Shown: positions 1 to 8,355 of the stretch, piece after piece | Position numbering within the stretch: the first letter of the stretch is position 1 | Layout: each line of letters starts with the position of its first letter | Assembly: GCA_017434885.1 (NCBI GenBank) | Contig: JAFSGE010000056.1 | Location: forward strand, 1 to 64,000 | Origin: Lachnospiraceae bacterium | GTDB taxonomy: Bacteria; Bacillota; Clostridia; Lachnospirales; Lachnospiraceae | DNA length: 64,000 nt | Direction of reading: 5' to 3' | Program-made: the position numbers and the translations under genes | Notes under the pieces: model-generated | Told to the model about the DNA's origin: nothing | Database searches by the model: none | The model's input: the letters and a program-made list of their open reading frames with translations, nothing else

Positions 1-295
1 ACTTATATTTCAGATTGGCATGCCTCTCAAATATCATAAGTGTACTCTTTCCTTTCAAATATCCCATAAAACTCGATACACTTATGTTTGGTGGTATTCT
101 CACTAGCATATGCACATGGTCTCTGCACATCTCTGCCTCTATAATCTCTACCCCTTTTCTCTTACACAGCATACTTAAAATATTGGCTATATCTTTTTTC
201 AGTTGACCATATATAACCTTTCTCCTGAACTTCGGTGCAAACACAATATGATATTTGCACTCCCATTTTGTATGTGATAAACTATTCATGTCCAT
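1..295 (-). CDS. tnpA: IS200/IS605-family transposase TnpA, cut by window edge
   Basis: This is an HUH-type single-strand transposase (Y1 family) that mobilises IS200/IS605 elements. Reading the minus strand from an ATG at 295 gives 98 uninterrupted codons to the window edge. The HUH motif HVHM is present, preceded by CRD, and followed by the typical FMGYLKGKST segment. The catalytic tyrosine lies further downstream and is outside the window. An AAAGGAGG ribosome site sits about 10 bases upstream of the start. The family is normally about 130-150 aa, so roughly the last third is missing here. No accessory TnpB is visible. The family assignment is secure from the motif string; whether the full copy is intact cannot be judged. 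Confidence 0.93.
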   Translation of the reverse strand, partial: MDMNSLSHTKWECKYHIVFAPKFRRKVIYGQLKKDIANILSMLCKRKGVEIIEAEMCRDHVHMLVRIPPNISVSSFMGYLKGKSTLMIFERHANLKYK

Positions 296-420
296 TTGGA
301 CTACCTCCTTTGCTCTTTTGAATGCGGTTGGCGAACCTGCACTCATTATAGCACGGGAGGTTTTTGCTTGAAGCTAAAGCTGGCCGCTGACTCACCCGCT
401 TAGCGGGTGGTTTATTTGTT
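296..420. repeat. Probable IS200-type left end with subterminal hairpin
   Basis: The stretch upstream of the transposase start carries a perfect hairpin (7-bp arms CACCCGC at 393-399 and GCGGGTG at 403-409, loop TTA) followed by a T-rich tract. IS200/IS605 elements are recognised through subterminal hairpins rather than terminal inverted repeats, and this hairpin is at the expected distance from tnpA. The exact left boundary cannot be fixed without the other end. A second small hairpin (GGGCT/AGCCC at 464-475) lies outside it. No gene is visible between 296 and 637. Confidence 0.6.
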
Positions 421-485
421 TTTCTTCAGTTCGTTTCTCTGTCAAGAAACTCCCTCGAAAAACGGGCTAAAGCCCAACAAACAAA

Positions 486-514
486 AGCAGGATATGGCTA
501 TATCATATCCTGCT
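486..514 (-). terminator. Rho-independent terminator-like hairpin
   Basis: Arms of 11 bp (486-496 and 504-514) form a strong stem with a 7-base loop. On the minus strand the stem is followed by a TTTTGTTTG tract. It lies about 125 bp past the stop of the gene at 638-1549 and would end its transcript. Confidence 0.7.
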
Positions 515-637
515 GTAATTATTTTAAGTTATTAATCAAAGAACGTTAAGAATCTGTTTTACTTTATTATTTAACAATTATGATAAGTGATTATCAATGC
601 TTTTCTAAGGAATACCTACCACTAATTTACTATCATT

Positions 638-1549
638 TTACTTATTTAACTCAGCCCAGAAAGTTGCCTTCATTTTATACGCATTTACAGATATAAATTC
701 ACTAACTTTATTACTTTTAAAAAAATATTCCTTAAATTGTTCGGCAGTCGTACCCGAAAATTTTGCTACAAATTCCCAAAATTCCTCGGCATGTATTCCT
801 TTTCCTACACATGATGCTGCATAATCTTGAAATTCTTTATTAATCATAACCAAACTAGATGAACATCTCTCTCCAAATTGATTCTTATAAGACAACGAAA
901 AAGCATACTCTGATTCTTTTCTAGTTATTTTGTATATACATTGTTCTAGTATCATATCTTTCTCGGAACTCAATACAGCAACATCTTTACACGGTGCAAT
1001 CTCTACCGAAAAAACATCCGAGCCAAATGTTCTATCTATATGTGCCCCATAACAATCATCCTTCAGTTGAATTCTATCATTCTTAAAATAAACATTTAAT
1101 ATATATAACGCACCCAACGCACGAACCAATGTATGCACTGTTGCCTTATGGATATTCTTTACTCTATCATGCTTTATTGCATTGTATGTAGAATAATAGT
1201 CTTCTTCTGACTTATTCTTGTAATCAAATGGATAAAATTTCCTCATTACATCAAAATGAAAATATGGCGAAACAACAACCACCGCTTTCTTAGATATATT
1301 CCACCTTTCTTCCATCCACATAAAGCATGCCCCCGGACTCTCTGGCTCTGCCTTATTTTCTAGTCTATAAATATCTTTTGCAATGGATTCTATCTCTACC
1401 ACACACCTTACAATTAAATCTGCAATATCAAGTGAGTAAACATTCCTTTGCTCATCACAAAAATAAATAGCTGATGCTAATTCTTGTACCTCTTTTTCTA
1501 TTCTTTTATATACCGGAAAGTATATAGAAGCATCATTTTTTAGACTCAA
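638..1549 (-). CDS. Hypothetical protein, possible HEPN-like fold (303 aa)
   Basis: I do not recognise this gene with certainty. It starts at a TTG (1549) with AAGGAG 8 bases upstream. There is no signal peptide or membrane segment. The first 180 residues look all-helical and contain YNAIKHDR followed by VKNIH, a pattern resembling the conserved helix of HEPN-type proteins (R-x4-H spacing is satisfied by R..IH). The last third is mixed alpha/beta. It stands alone, with a terminator downstream and 470 bp of non-genic DNA upstream. HEPN proteins are often RNases in defence or toxin-antitoxin systems, but that role is inference only. Confidence 0.45.
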   Translation of the reverse strand: MSLKNDASIYFPVYKRIEKEVQELASAIYFCDEQRNVYSLDIADLIVRCVVEIESIAKDIYRLENKAEPESPGACFMWMEERWNISKKAVVVVSPYFHFDVMRKFYPFDYKNKSEEDYYSTYNAIKHDRVKNIHKATVHTLVRALGALYILNVYFKNDRIQLKDDCYGAHIDRTFGSDVFSVEIAPCKDVAVLSSEKDMILEQCIYKITRKESEYAFSLSYKNQFGERCSSSLVMINKEFQDYAASCVGKGIHAEEFWEFVAKFSGTTAEQFKEYFFKSNKVSEFISVNAYKMKATFWAELNK

Positions 1550-2019
1550 TTAAATAACTCCTTTCAATTTCTATATCGTAAAATTTACGCCTCATACACA
1601 TTATATCGTTACCCGCGACATTTTTCCACAAAAAAACGAAACGTTTCTGTCGTGTAACAATGCCACTCTACTTTAAACGTTTTCTTTTAAATTCATTACA
1701 CAGATACAACTATATTCAATTTCTCATTGAAAATTTTTGACACAATTGCCATAAATCTTCAGTGTACTTTTTTATATAAAAATGGCCCCCAACAGAAATA
1801 TTTGCCGGAACGCCATCTATGAGTTTGAGCTCTATTAAATTTTTTCTTCCTGCAAAAGTGGTAAACCAGTGGTAAACTTCACCTCCTTTGCGCCGGAAAT
1901 GCCTATTTTACAGGCCTTTTTCAATTTCGGAAAATAGTGCCGTGGCACACAAACAATATTTTAATCATAATTTCAAATTTCCTTTCGTTTCTTGGCATAT
2001 CTTATGCATATCTTCATAA
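1550..2019. other. Intergenic stretch of 470 bp, no intact gene
   Basis: Only the ribosome site and presumed promoter of the 638-1549 gene and a short open-frame remnant (listed separately at 1716-1907) are visible. AT-rich tracts fill the rest. No tRNA, CRISPR or IS end is seen. Confidence 0.5.
1716..1907 (-). pseudogene. Short open frame without start, coding-like remnant
   Basis: A 63-codon open frame on the minus strand, bounded by TAA at 1908-1910 and TGA at 1716-1718, reads like real protein (segments GGEVYHWF, LIDGVPANI, YTEDLWQLC). It has no ATG/GTG/TTG start with a spaced ribosome site, although an AAAGGAGG is embedded in it. It lies about 110 bp 3' of the small gene at 2020. It may be the tail of a decayed gene or one copy of a dispersed short repeat. 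No function is assigned. Confidence 0.3.
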
Positions 2020-2286
2020 CTAAAACATAGTCAATTTGTACTCTACTTTAAAAGTAGAACTCGGATTTTTTCCATCCAGCCATGTTCCTTGATATTTGCC
2101 AGATGCATATTCCATTGCCTGACAAATTAATGGATATCGGCTATGTGGCTTTGCACCACATCTTTCACTCACATTCAATATCTCTTCAATCTCTTTGGCG
2201 GTCAAAATAACTGTTTTATCTCCAACCTTTTTCCTCTCCTTAAGTATACCGATTATCTCTTTTCCGATTATTTGATATTTATACAA
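2020..2286 (-). CDS. Small hypothetical protein (88 aa)
   Basis: A short soluble protein starting at TTG 2286, preceded by AAGGAGG at a proper distance, which supports a real gene despite the rare start. Its 5' end overlaps the 3' end of the lipoprotein gene at 2268 by 19 bp, implying translational coupling. The N-terminal half (VILTAKEIEEIL then NVSERCGAK) could be a helical DNA- or protein-binding segment. The C-terminal half has a conserved-looking GAKPHSRYPLICQAMEY stretch. I do not recognise the family, and no function is assigned. Confidence 0.55.
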   Translation of the reverse strand: MYKYQIIGKEIIGILKERKKVGDKTVILTAKEIEEILNVSERCGAKPHSRYPLICQAMEYASGKYQGTWLDGKNPSSTFKVEYKLTMF

Positions 2287-3839
2287 AACAGGTACCTCCT
2301 TTTCACAGCAACACCTATATGCTTTTCCTTCGGCTCAAACTTCACCAAAGTGGCAGAACCGTCCATACCGCTTTCACTGATTGCATAATGATGAAGTTCT
2401 CCATCAATAGTCTCGTAAGAAATTCCATAATATGGAATCATTCCGTACATAGTAAGGGTTATTACAAATGGGTTCCCCGGCTCAAAATCACCATAATGAT
2501 ATAGTTCTTCTGTGGAAAAAATCGCATTCCCCATATCATCCACATCCTCAAAGTTAAGGGAAAGTACTTTAAGGTTCCTGATTTTTTCATTTACATAAAA
2601 AGCAGCTATTACTTGTGGCTCTGAAGCATCTGCCACGTAACTCTGTATTCCGCTATCATGCAACTGTTCTTCGGTTATCCATTCTACAGATACTACCTCA
2701 GCTTCTGTAATCTCTATATTCTTTTGTTCTCCTACATATTGGTGCATGGAAAATGGCACAAGTTCAAAGCTTATTGTTCTGCTGCTATACTCAGCCGATT
2801 TGTTCCAAAAAGCATCTTCATCTAACTCTTCAGATACGGACGCATCCATCTCTCCGGTTGTATTATGATAAAATCCTATTTCTTCAAAGGATTCATCTTT
2901 TTCTTTTGTAAAATAAAAATCCTTGTAAGATAAACCGGTCTCATTTGCATTCAGTACAAAATTCTCAAGGACGCTATACATTGCACCACCTGAGCCCTCT
3001 GTATAAAAAGTCCCGTCTTCCAGTAAAAAGCATCTGTTTCTGGACCATCCCTCAACTAATAAATACGGAATATCTTTATATGTGTATGCAGAATAAATAT
3101 TCTCGCCGTAGTATTTTCCTTCCTTTTCCTCGCTGATTGCTCCAATAATCAGTTCAACTACACCATCATGATTTACATCTAACAGAGTATATCCAATGGC
3201 ATTTGCTGCGATTTCATCACTATTCATAATAACTTCGCCTATACCGGAAGTTCCTTCCCTGTAGTCATAAGCATCTGCGCCTCCCATAATTAACTCAAAA
3301 TTAGAATCAAGAATTGTATTGTAGCAAGTTGTGGAATCCTGATTACTGTATTTGTCGATCAAGTCCTCAAACAACGTGCAAATCTCTTGCTTGGCATCAC
3401 TATATCCGTCAGGAAAGCGGTTGTTTCCATGGGCTGAAATAGTCTTTCCGTCTGCCAGTGTTACCGACAATGTAAAACTATTGCCGTCCATCACATGTTT
3501 ATCTGTTTTGTCGAAACCATCCCACCGTTCCAACCGATATTTGCCTGCGATTTCACCCAGTTGCTCCAGCACCGGTTCGGCCACAATCCTATCTACAATC
3601 AATCCGCCGGAAAACAGTTCTTCTGTATAAAGCCGGATGCCCTCTTCTGTCTGCCCTGCAGAATACATAAAACATTGCTCCGTGGACATCCCTGTATGTG
3701 TAAACGAAAACATTGTAATCTCCATGGCTTCTCCCTGCTCCTGTTTTTCTTTAGGTGACTGTACCGAGTCTTCCTTTTTTCCACACCCACATAAGGTAAT
3801 CATCAAAATCAATAGATACAATAGCTGAAGTTTTCTCAC
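2268..3839 (-). CDS. Large lipoprotein, unknown function (523 aa)
   Basis: I chose the GTG at 3839, not an upstream in-frame start at 3899, because GGGAGG sits just upstream and it gives a proper lipoprotein signal (VRKLQLLYLLILMITLCGCGKK, lipobox cysteine near residue 17). The mature protein would be anchored on the outer face of the membrane. Residues near 235-250 read DVNHDGVVELIIG, an acidic DxNxDG loop like those in calcium-binding or FG-GAP-type repeats. The rest is rich in beta segments and acidic residues. It lies immediately downstream of another large lipoprotein and upstream of a small overlapping gene, probably one transcript. Function unknown. Confidence 0.7.
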   Translation of the reverse strand: MRKLQLLYLLILMITLCGCGKKEDSVQSPKEKQEQGEAMEITMFSFTHTGMSTEQCFMYSAGQTEEGIRLYTEELFSGGLIVDRIVAEPVLEQLGEIAGKYRLERWDGFDKTDKHVMDGNSFTLSVTLADGKTISAHGNNRFPDGYSDAKQEICTLFEDLIDKYSNQDSTTCYNTILDSNFELIMGGADAYDYREGTSGIGEVIMNSDEIAANAIGYTLLDVNHDGVVELIIGAISEEKEGKYYGENIYSAYTYKDIPYLLVEGWSRNRCFLLEDGTFYTEGSGGAMYSVLENFVLNANETGLSYKDFYFTKEKDESFEEIGFYHNTTGEMDASVSEELDEDAFWNKSAEYSSRTISFELVPFSMHQYVGEQKNIEITEAEVVSVEWITEEQLHDSGIQSYVADASEPQVIAAFYVNEKIRNLKVLSLNFEDVDDMGNAIFSTEELYHYGDFEPGNPFVITLTMYGMIPYYGISYETIDGELHHYAISESGMDGSATLVKFEPKEKHIGVAVKRRYLFCINIK

Positions 3840-3877
3840 ACATTTACCTCCCTCATTTTCCGTAGTACGCCCCTCTG

Positions 3878-5653
3878 TTATTTGGTCAAATAGATCCAAT
3901 CCGCCACATCAATAGTATCCCTGTTGATATCGTAAGTAAAATATTCTCCATTCGCCCAAATTCCAAGGTATTGCTCTGTTATCTCAGGAATATCAATCCG
4001 GATAACCATAGACTCAAACGAATCCAAATAATCTACAAAATTCTGTTCTCCGTCTTTGTCGGCTACATAAATCTCCGTATCATCACAAATTGCTGTAATC
4101 AAAATATTATGGCTATTCTGACCGTTCTGGGAATAATTATAATGTGGCAGTTCTGCATATACACCCATTTCCAAAAACTCATCTCCATACATTACCAGTA
4201 GGGTTCCATCCACTGCATCCTTTGCCATTTGCTCCAAATAAAGATAGTTCTCCTCAAAATCATCTGTCGCACCTTCGCCACCATAATTCTCACCACCACT
4301 ACCTTCTACATGGACAAGTTTAATCACACCACCGGCATAATACAAATACATCTCCAAATTATAGATGCTGTCCTCCATGGTTTCGATATTATGCATGAGA
4401 ATTCCTCCGGAAAACCAAACATTGTCCTGTTCTCCCTCATAAATCAAAAGTCCGCCGCCATTACCCAAAATCCACCGGGCTTCACCGGAAATTAATTCTC
4501 CTGTGGATGGCTCCTCCCAGGATACTGAGCAATCTCCCATCACATCTAAATGCACATATAAATTATCCATACCGGGTACTTGTTCCAGTTCATTTCCATC
4601 TGCTTCCGTGAAGCTGACAAACTCCCAGTCACCGCCTTCTAATTCAGCAGTTTCCAGTTCCCACACAGAGATTGTAGGTAAGATACGCTTAAAGTATGTA
4701 TAACTGACACCGGGGCCACCATCAAAGGTGTAATATTGCTGAAGAAGAAGGGTATTTTCATCCAGAAGTGTCACGTAATAGTCCGTTTCTTGCGGATACC
4801 CATATTCATTCAATGGTGATTCAGGGCCAATGCGTACACTCCAATTCTCGTTTCCGCAGCCTTCATATATGGGCTCCTCCAACAAGGTCAGTTCCCGGTC
4901 ATAGAAGGCTTCCCTCATATCTCCCCAGCCTGCACGACTCTCATAATCTGCCTGCAGCACAGGACCGGCAATTTCCTCATTCCACGTAGAGTCAAAAAAT
5001 AAAACTCCGTATTCCCTCTCATCTCTGGAGTCCCACTCCCATCCTTCCACCATGCCGTAGGTCAATACCCAAGTACCTGCCAGTTGTGCCGGACTAAGCA
5101 GTTCCCCTGCCTCTTTAGGCATGGTATCCTGCCTCAGACACAACGTACTTCCATAATAGCTCAAGGTAATCCCATTTTCATCTAAGGTTCCTTCACAATA
5201 AGGTTCATCGAAACCTTCTATATAAAGACCAATGGTATTATCTTCCAGCTTCCATGTCATATGCAGCATCAGATCATTGTTCAAAATCAGTTCATTCTCC
5301 ACCTCTCGAAGCTGTGCGCTCCCATCTGCCCGAAGAATTAAATCAATCCATTTATTGTCTGTGGGAAGCTCTTCTGTTCCTTGGTAATCCTTCAGCTCAT
5401 ATGCCATCCAGTAGCTATCTTCTTTTAAAAGTTTAGCCTGCAAACTTTCCGGCGCAGATTCTTCTTTATTTTTTTCTTCCTTATCTGTCACTGTATCCTC
5501 TGCAGCCTTTTCCTCTAACTCCACTTGACTTTCTTCCACTGTATTTGGTGAAGATTTTATATCCTCTGCATTTGTTTCCATATCAGCTTTACCGCAAGCT
5601 GCCAGGGAAATGCTAAGTACCAGCACAAGGAAACTTCCTACAATTCTTTTCAT
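3878..5653 (-). CDS. Large lipoprotein, unknown function (591 aa)
   Basis: The start was placed at ATG 5653, because GGAGG lies 10 bases upstream and the product then opens with a classical lipoprotein signal (MKRIVGSFLVLVLSISLAACGK; lipobox LAAC). The longer open frame back to 5830 overlaps the upstream gene and has no ribosome site. After the lipid-anchored cysteine comes an acidic low-complexity linker (many E, K, S). Repeated beta-rich modules follow, with recurring W and G and phrases such as AGTWVLTYG and GDWEFVSFTEADG, resembling lipocalin-like or copy-number modules. It precedes a second lipoprotein by 38 bp on the same strand. A surface role is likely; no specific function is assigned. 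Confidence 0.7.
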   Translation of the reverse strand: MKRIVGSFLVLVLSISLAACGKADMETNAEDIKSSPNTVEESQVELEEKAAEDTVTDKEEKNKEESAPESLQAKLLKEDSYWMAYELKDYQGTEELPTDNKWIDLILRADGSAQLREVENELILNNDLMLHMTWKLEDNTIGLYIEGFDEPYCEGTLDENGITLSYYGSTLCLRQDTMPKEAGELLSPAQLAGTWVLTYGMVEGWEWDSRDEREYGVLFFDSTWNEEIAGPVLQADYESRAGWGDMREAFYDRELTLLEEPIYEGCGNENWSVRIGPESPLNEYGYPQETDYYVTLLDENTLLLQQYYTFDGGPGVSYTYFKRILPTISVWELETAELEGGDWEFVSFTEADGNELEQVPGMDNLYVHLDVMGDCSVSWEEPSTGELISGEARWILGNGGGLLIYEGEQDNVWFSGGILMHNIETMEDSIYNLEMYLYYAGGVIKLVHVEGSGGENYGGEGATDDFEENYLYLEQMAKDAVDGTLLVMYGDEFLEMGVYAELPHYNYSQNGQNSHNILITAICDDTEIYVADKDGEQNFVDYLDSFESMVIRIDIPEITEQYLGIWANGEYFTYDINRDTIDVADWIYLTK

Positions 5654-5675
5654 CTTATCTACCCCTCCATTAAAA

Positions 5676-6713
5676 CTATCTATCATGCTCATGCTTCTCG
5701 CCTTCATTAGCCTCTTCCATTTCAAGCTGCTTTTCACCGGCTCCATCCTCAAACCGCACCCGCAGTACTGCCTGCGGCCAGTTAACAGAAACATAGGCAT
5801 GCTTATTCTTTGCCCCGGCTTCTTCATCAAATATTTCCAAAAGTTCCGCTAAAACTTCTCTCGTCAGATAGCCTCCACGCCAATGGAACAACAGCACTTT
5901 CCCTTTTTTCACCGCCTGTTTGGTCCGTTTTCTCACCTCGTCCGTTGTGGTCCACGAGATTTTTTTCTCTTTATAGTAAAAATGGTCGTTATCATTGCAA
6001 GCCGGCACCTTCCAGATAACAGGCTCATGGTCTCTGAAAATCTGCTTGTCCGATAAATTCACATAGTCATATCGCACTGTATCGTCTCTTGATAGCGTGT
6101 TGTCAAAGGTTACATCCAAATGGTAATACTGCCCGTCAATCCGAATCACATTCCATGCATGTCTGTACTTGATCCCTTTGTCCGGATTAGCTTCGGACAA
6201 AGCAATGATACACCAGATATTCAGTTCATCACACAGAATTTTTACTGCTTTTGCTATTCCCTCACAGACAGCCACTCCATTTCCCAGTGCCCCGATGATT
6301 TCATGGGAATACTCTTTCTTTAGCTTATCGTACTTTACATTCGCCACGATAAAATCATGGATAAAGAGCTCTTTTCCCTTTTCATCCAAATTTGCTGCCT
6401 GACGAGCCAGCTTTTTTACCCTTGATTCCATGGCCTGACGATGTTCCCTAATTTTATCCTTTGAAAAAAGATACTGCGGTATCATCTCCACTGCCGTAGA
6501 ATCTGCATAATATTTATAAGAAAAAGTCACCGTATAAAAAATTGCCGGGCAATCCATTCGAATCATAAAATAGATATCCGACAATTCTTTCCCGGAAAGC
6601 ATCGGCACCATAAAAGAATCCTGAAGGTTCAGTAAACCTTCCTTCATGGCATAGTAGGCTCTCTGTTGCTCTTTATTTAATTGCTCATAATAGTAGTTGC
6701 CCACCTTTGCCAC
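5676..6713 (-). CDS. Transglutaminase-like domain protein (345 aa)
   Basis: A cytosolic-looking protein with a transglutaminase/protease-like core at about residues 110-215. It has a cysteine in VAVCEGIAKAVKILC, a histidine in YRHAWNVI and an aspartate in HLDVTFD, the Cys-His-Asp order of the superfamily. There is no signal peptide. The start used is GTG 6713, with AAGGTGG upstream. The C-terminal 100 residues are charged and end in a Glu/His-rich tail. It sits 15 bp from the small gene upstream and 22 bp ahead of the lipoprotein pair, so one operon is likely. It could be a peptidase or an inactive peptide-binding relative; the triad appears intact. Confidence 0.75.
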   Translation of the reverse strand: MAKVGNYYYEQLNKEQQRAYYAMKEGLLNLQDSFMVPMLSGKELSDIYFMIRMDCPAIFYTVTFSYKYYADSTAVEMIPQYLFSKDKIREHRQAMESRVKKLARQAANLDEKGKELFIHDFIVANVKYDKLKKEYSHEIIGALGNGVAVCEGIAKAVKILCDELNIWCIIALSEANPDKGIKYRHAWNVIRIDGQYYHLDVTFDNTLSRDDTVRYDYVNLSDKQIFRDHEPVIWKVPACNDNDHFYYKEKKISWTTTDEVRKRTKQAVKKGKVLLFHWRGGYLTREVLAELLEIFDEEAGAKNKHAYVSVNWPQAVLRVRFEDGAGEKQLEMEEANEGEKHEHDR

Positions 6714-6728
6714 ACTTGCACCACCTTT

Positions 6729-7010
6729 TTAGCTTTCGCATCTTGTCTCCAAATACTCGTTCCATTTCGCATTTGTGCTTTCCAGCTCTTTTTTCTGCAT
6801 AATGCGATTTCGGTCACTTAGTATTGCCAGCATCTCATCAACTACTTCTTCCATTGGAAGAGTCTTGTAATAGGACAGATATCCTATCATTCTTTGAGCT
6901 GTCCAATCTGTATTCAGATTTCTTGTAATCTGGTCACAAAAAGGCTCCGGGTAGCCCCTGCGAAGCATTATTTCATATAACTCCATGCTCTTTTCTGTTC
7001 TGGGTTTCAT
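6729..7010 (-). CDS. Small conserved-looking hypothetical protein (93 aa)
   Basis: A short, helical, soluble protein starting at ATG 7010 with AAGGAA upstream. The sequence has features of a genuine small gene (RRGYPEPFCDQI, SYYKTLPMEEVVDEMLAI). It is followed within 15 bp by the transglutaminase-like gene and preceded by 39 bp from the stop of the endonuclease gene. I recall similar short proteins as conserved hypotheticals in clostridia but cannot name a family. No domain, zinc site or membrane segment is visible. Confidence 0.55.
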   Translation of the reverse strand: MKPRTEKSMELYEIMLRRGYPEPFCDQITRNLNTDWTAQRMIGYLSYYKTLPMEEVVDEMLAILSDRNRIMQKKELESTNAKWNEYLETRCES

Positions 7011-7049
7011 TGGGGGTTCCTTTCGGGGATTATATGGGAAAAACTTCTC

Positions 7050-8300
7050 CTATTCACTTTCTCCATAGTTCAATTCCAACCATTTACGTAATCTTTCTAC
7101 TGTACGAATTTCACATTCATCATATATATAATCTATTATGTTTTTTCCGTTAATAAACACAATTGGATGGCCGTCTTCACGTACCTCTTTATATGCTTGG
7201 TCGGCAACATACGATGTTGTTATCATAATTCCAAACTGTCGGTTCTTAATTCTAGAAATTAATCTTGCTGTATCGGTCACGGTAACAGGATTCTTACAGC
7301 CATAGCACTTTGCTTGCATGTAGAATTCTACAAACACAGAGTTTTCCACATTCTTAAAAATTTTGTAACGACCTTCTGCATCAAAACCGCCATCCTTATA
7401 AGGCCTAGTTGTTTCGATATTAACAACTGCATCATCCAAACTTTCAACGATATCAGCTGCAAATTGTTCAAAACTATAGCCGTTATCTTTTTGTATAAAA
7501 TAATCATGTAACTCCTTTAGCATGACTACTTTGTCTTTCTCCTGTGGCATTTGACTCTCTATCCCAATCTTATATGCCAACATTCTGCTCAATAGAGGGG
7601 AATATTTTTTCTTCTGAACATATTTTTTCCATACTTTAGGCGCGTAGGGACTATCATATGCATTTCCATCTTCTATATCGTTAATCCATGCTAAATTAAT
7701 CCCGAATCCATCTTCGACCACTGATCCAGAAGATGTGTTCAAAATAGTAAACAACGCTTTATAATTCTGAAATCTATCCCCTTCTTTATTGCACCCCCAT
7801 ACAGCAGTAAGCCACTCTTTACTTGGTTTTCCCTTTATTCCTGGAACTGCTAAACCTAAAAACTTTACATCTCTTCCTCCAGCTTTTTTAAATACCAAAA
7901 TAGGCGGAAGCGTTTTTCTAAGTTCCTCATCGTCTGATGCAGCAAGATTAAATACATAGCGTAATATTTCATTTCCATGCAAATTAGTTTTATGCAAATC
8001 ATTTCCCGGAGTTTTATTGTCGCCATAGTACATAAAAACGCCCAAACTATTATCCATTTCATCCTGCCAGTATATGTCTTCTCCGCTCGAGAACAAAATA
8101 ACCAACTTCGGCATTTGTGTTTTTCCCAAATATCTAAATCCACCTTGGTTCTTGACCCCCAACAACTTAGATAAAACTTCTGCTGACATGTTTTTCTTAT
8201 TAGAATCCGCCTTATAAACTGCATCTACATAGAGTTTCCAATTTGCTCTCTCTCCACGAGTTATCTTCTCATGTACCTCAAAACAATAATTCTCTGCCAT
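7050..8300 (-). CDS. AspBHI/Mrr-like restriction endonuclease (416 aa)
   Basis: A predicted type IV-like nuclease. The C-terminal third carries an Mrr-type PD-(D/E)XK core: a helix FEQFAADIVESL, then DGGFDAEG with the catalytic Asp, then FYMQAKCYG in which QAK replaces the usual ExK, as in Mrr and MspJI-type enzymes. The N-terminal half (QGGFRYLG, LVILFSS, YYGDN, KFLGLAVPG) resembles the AspBHI/MspJI N-terminal recognition domain, which binds DNA with modified cytosine in characterised relatives. The start was placed at the second ATG (8300), spaced 8 bases from GGAG. It is the last gene of the methyltransferase-GHKL-Z1-DUF4420 operon, 55 bp after DUF4420. Confidence in the nuclease call is high, lower for modification dependence. 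Confidence 0.8.
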   Translation of the reverse strand: MAENYCFEVHEKITRGERANWKLYVDAVYKADSNKKNMSAEVLSKLLGVKNQGGFRYLGKTQMPKLVILFSSGEDIYWQDEMDNSLGVFMYYGDNKTPGNDLHKTNLHGNEILRYVFNLAASDDEELRKTLPPILVFKKAGGRDVKFLGLAVPGIKGKPSKEWLTAVWGCNKEGDRFQNYKALFTILNTSSGSVVEDGFGINLAWINDIEDGNAYDSPYAPKVWKKYVQKKKYSPLLSRMLAYKIGIESQMPQEKDKVVMLKELHDYFIQKDNGYSFEQFAADIVESLDDAVVNIETTRPYKDGGFDAEGRYKIFKNVENSVFVEFYMQAKCYGCKNPVTVTDTARLISRIKNRQFGIMITTSYVADQAYKEVREDGHPIVFINGKNIIDYIYDECEIRTVERLRKWLELNYGESE

Positions 8301-8355
8301 ATACATCACTCCTAGCAAATAATCCTACGTACCATTCGTCTTTCTTGATGTTATC

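Noticed and set aside
3840..3899. Longer N-terminus for the 2268 lipoprotein gene
   Set aside because: No ribosome site, overlaps the upstream gene, and would place the signal peptide internally.
5654..5830. Longer N-terminus for the 3878 lipoprotein gene
   Set aside because: Overlaps the transglutaminase-like gene and hides a classical lipoprotein signal with a good ribosome site.
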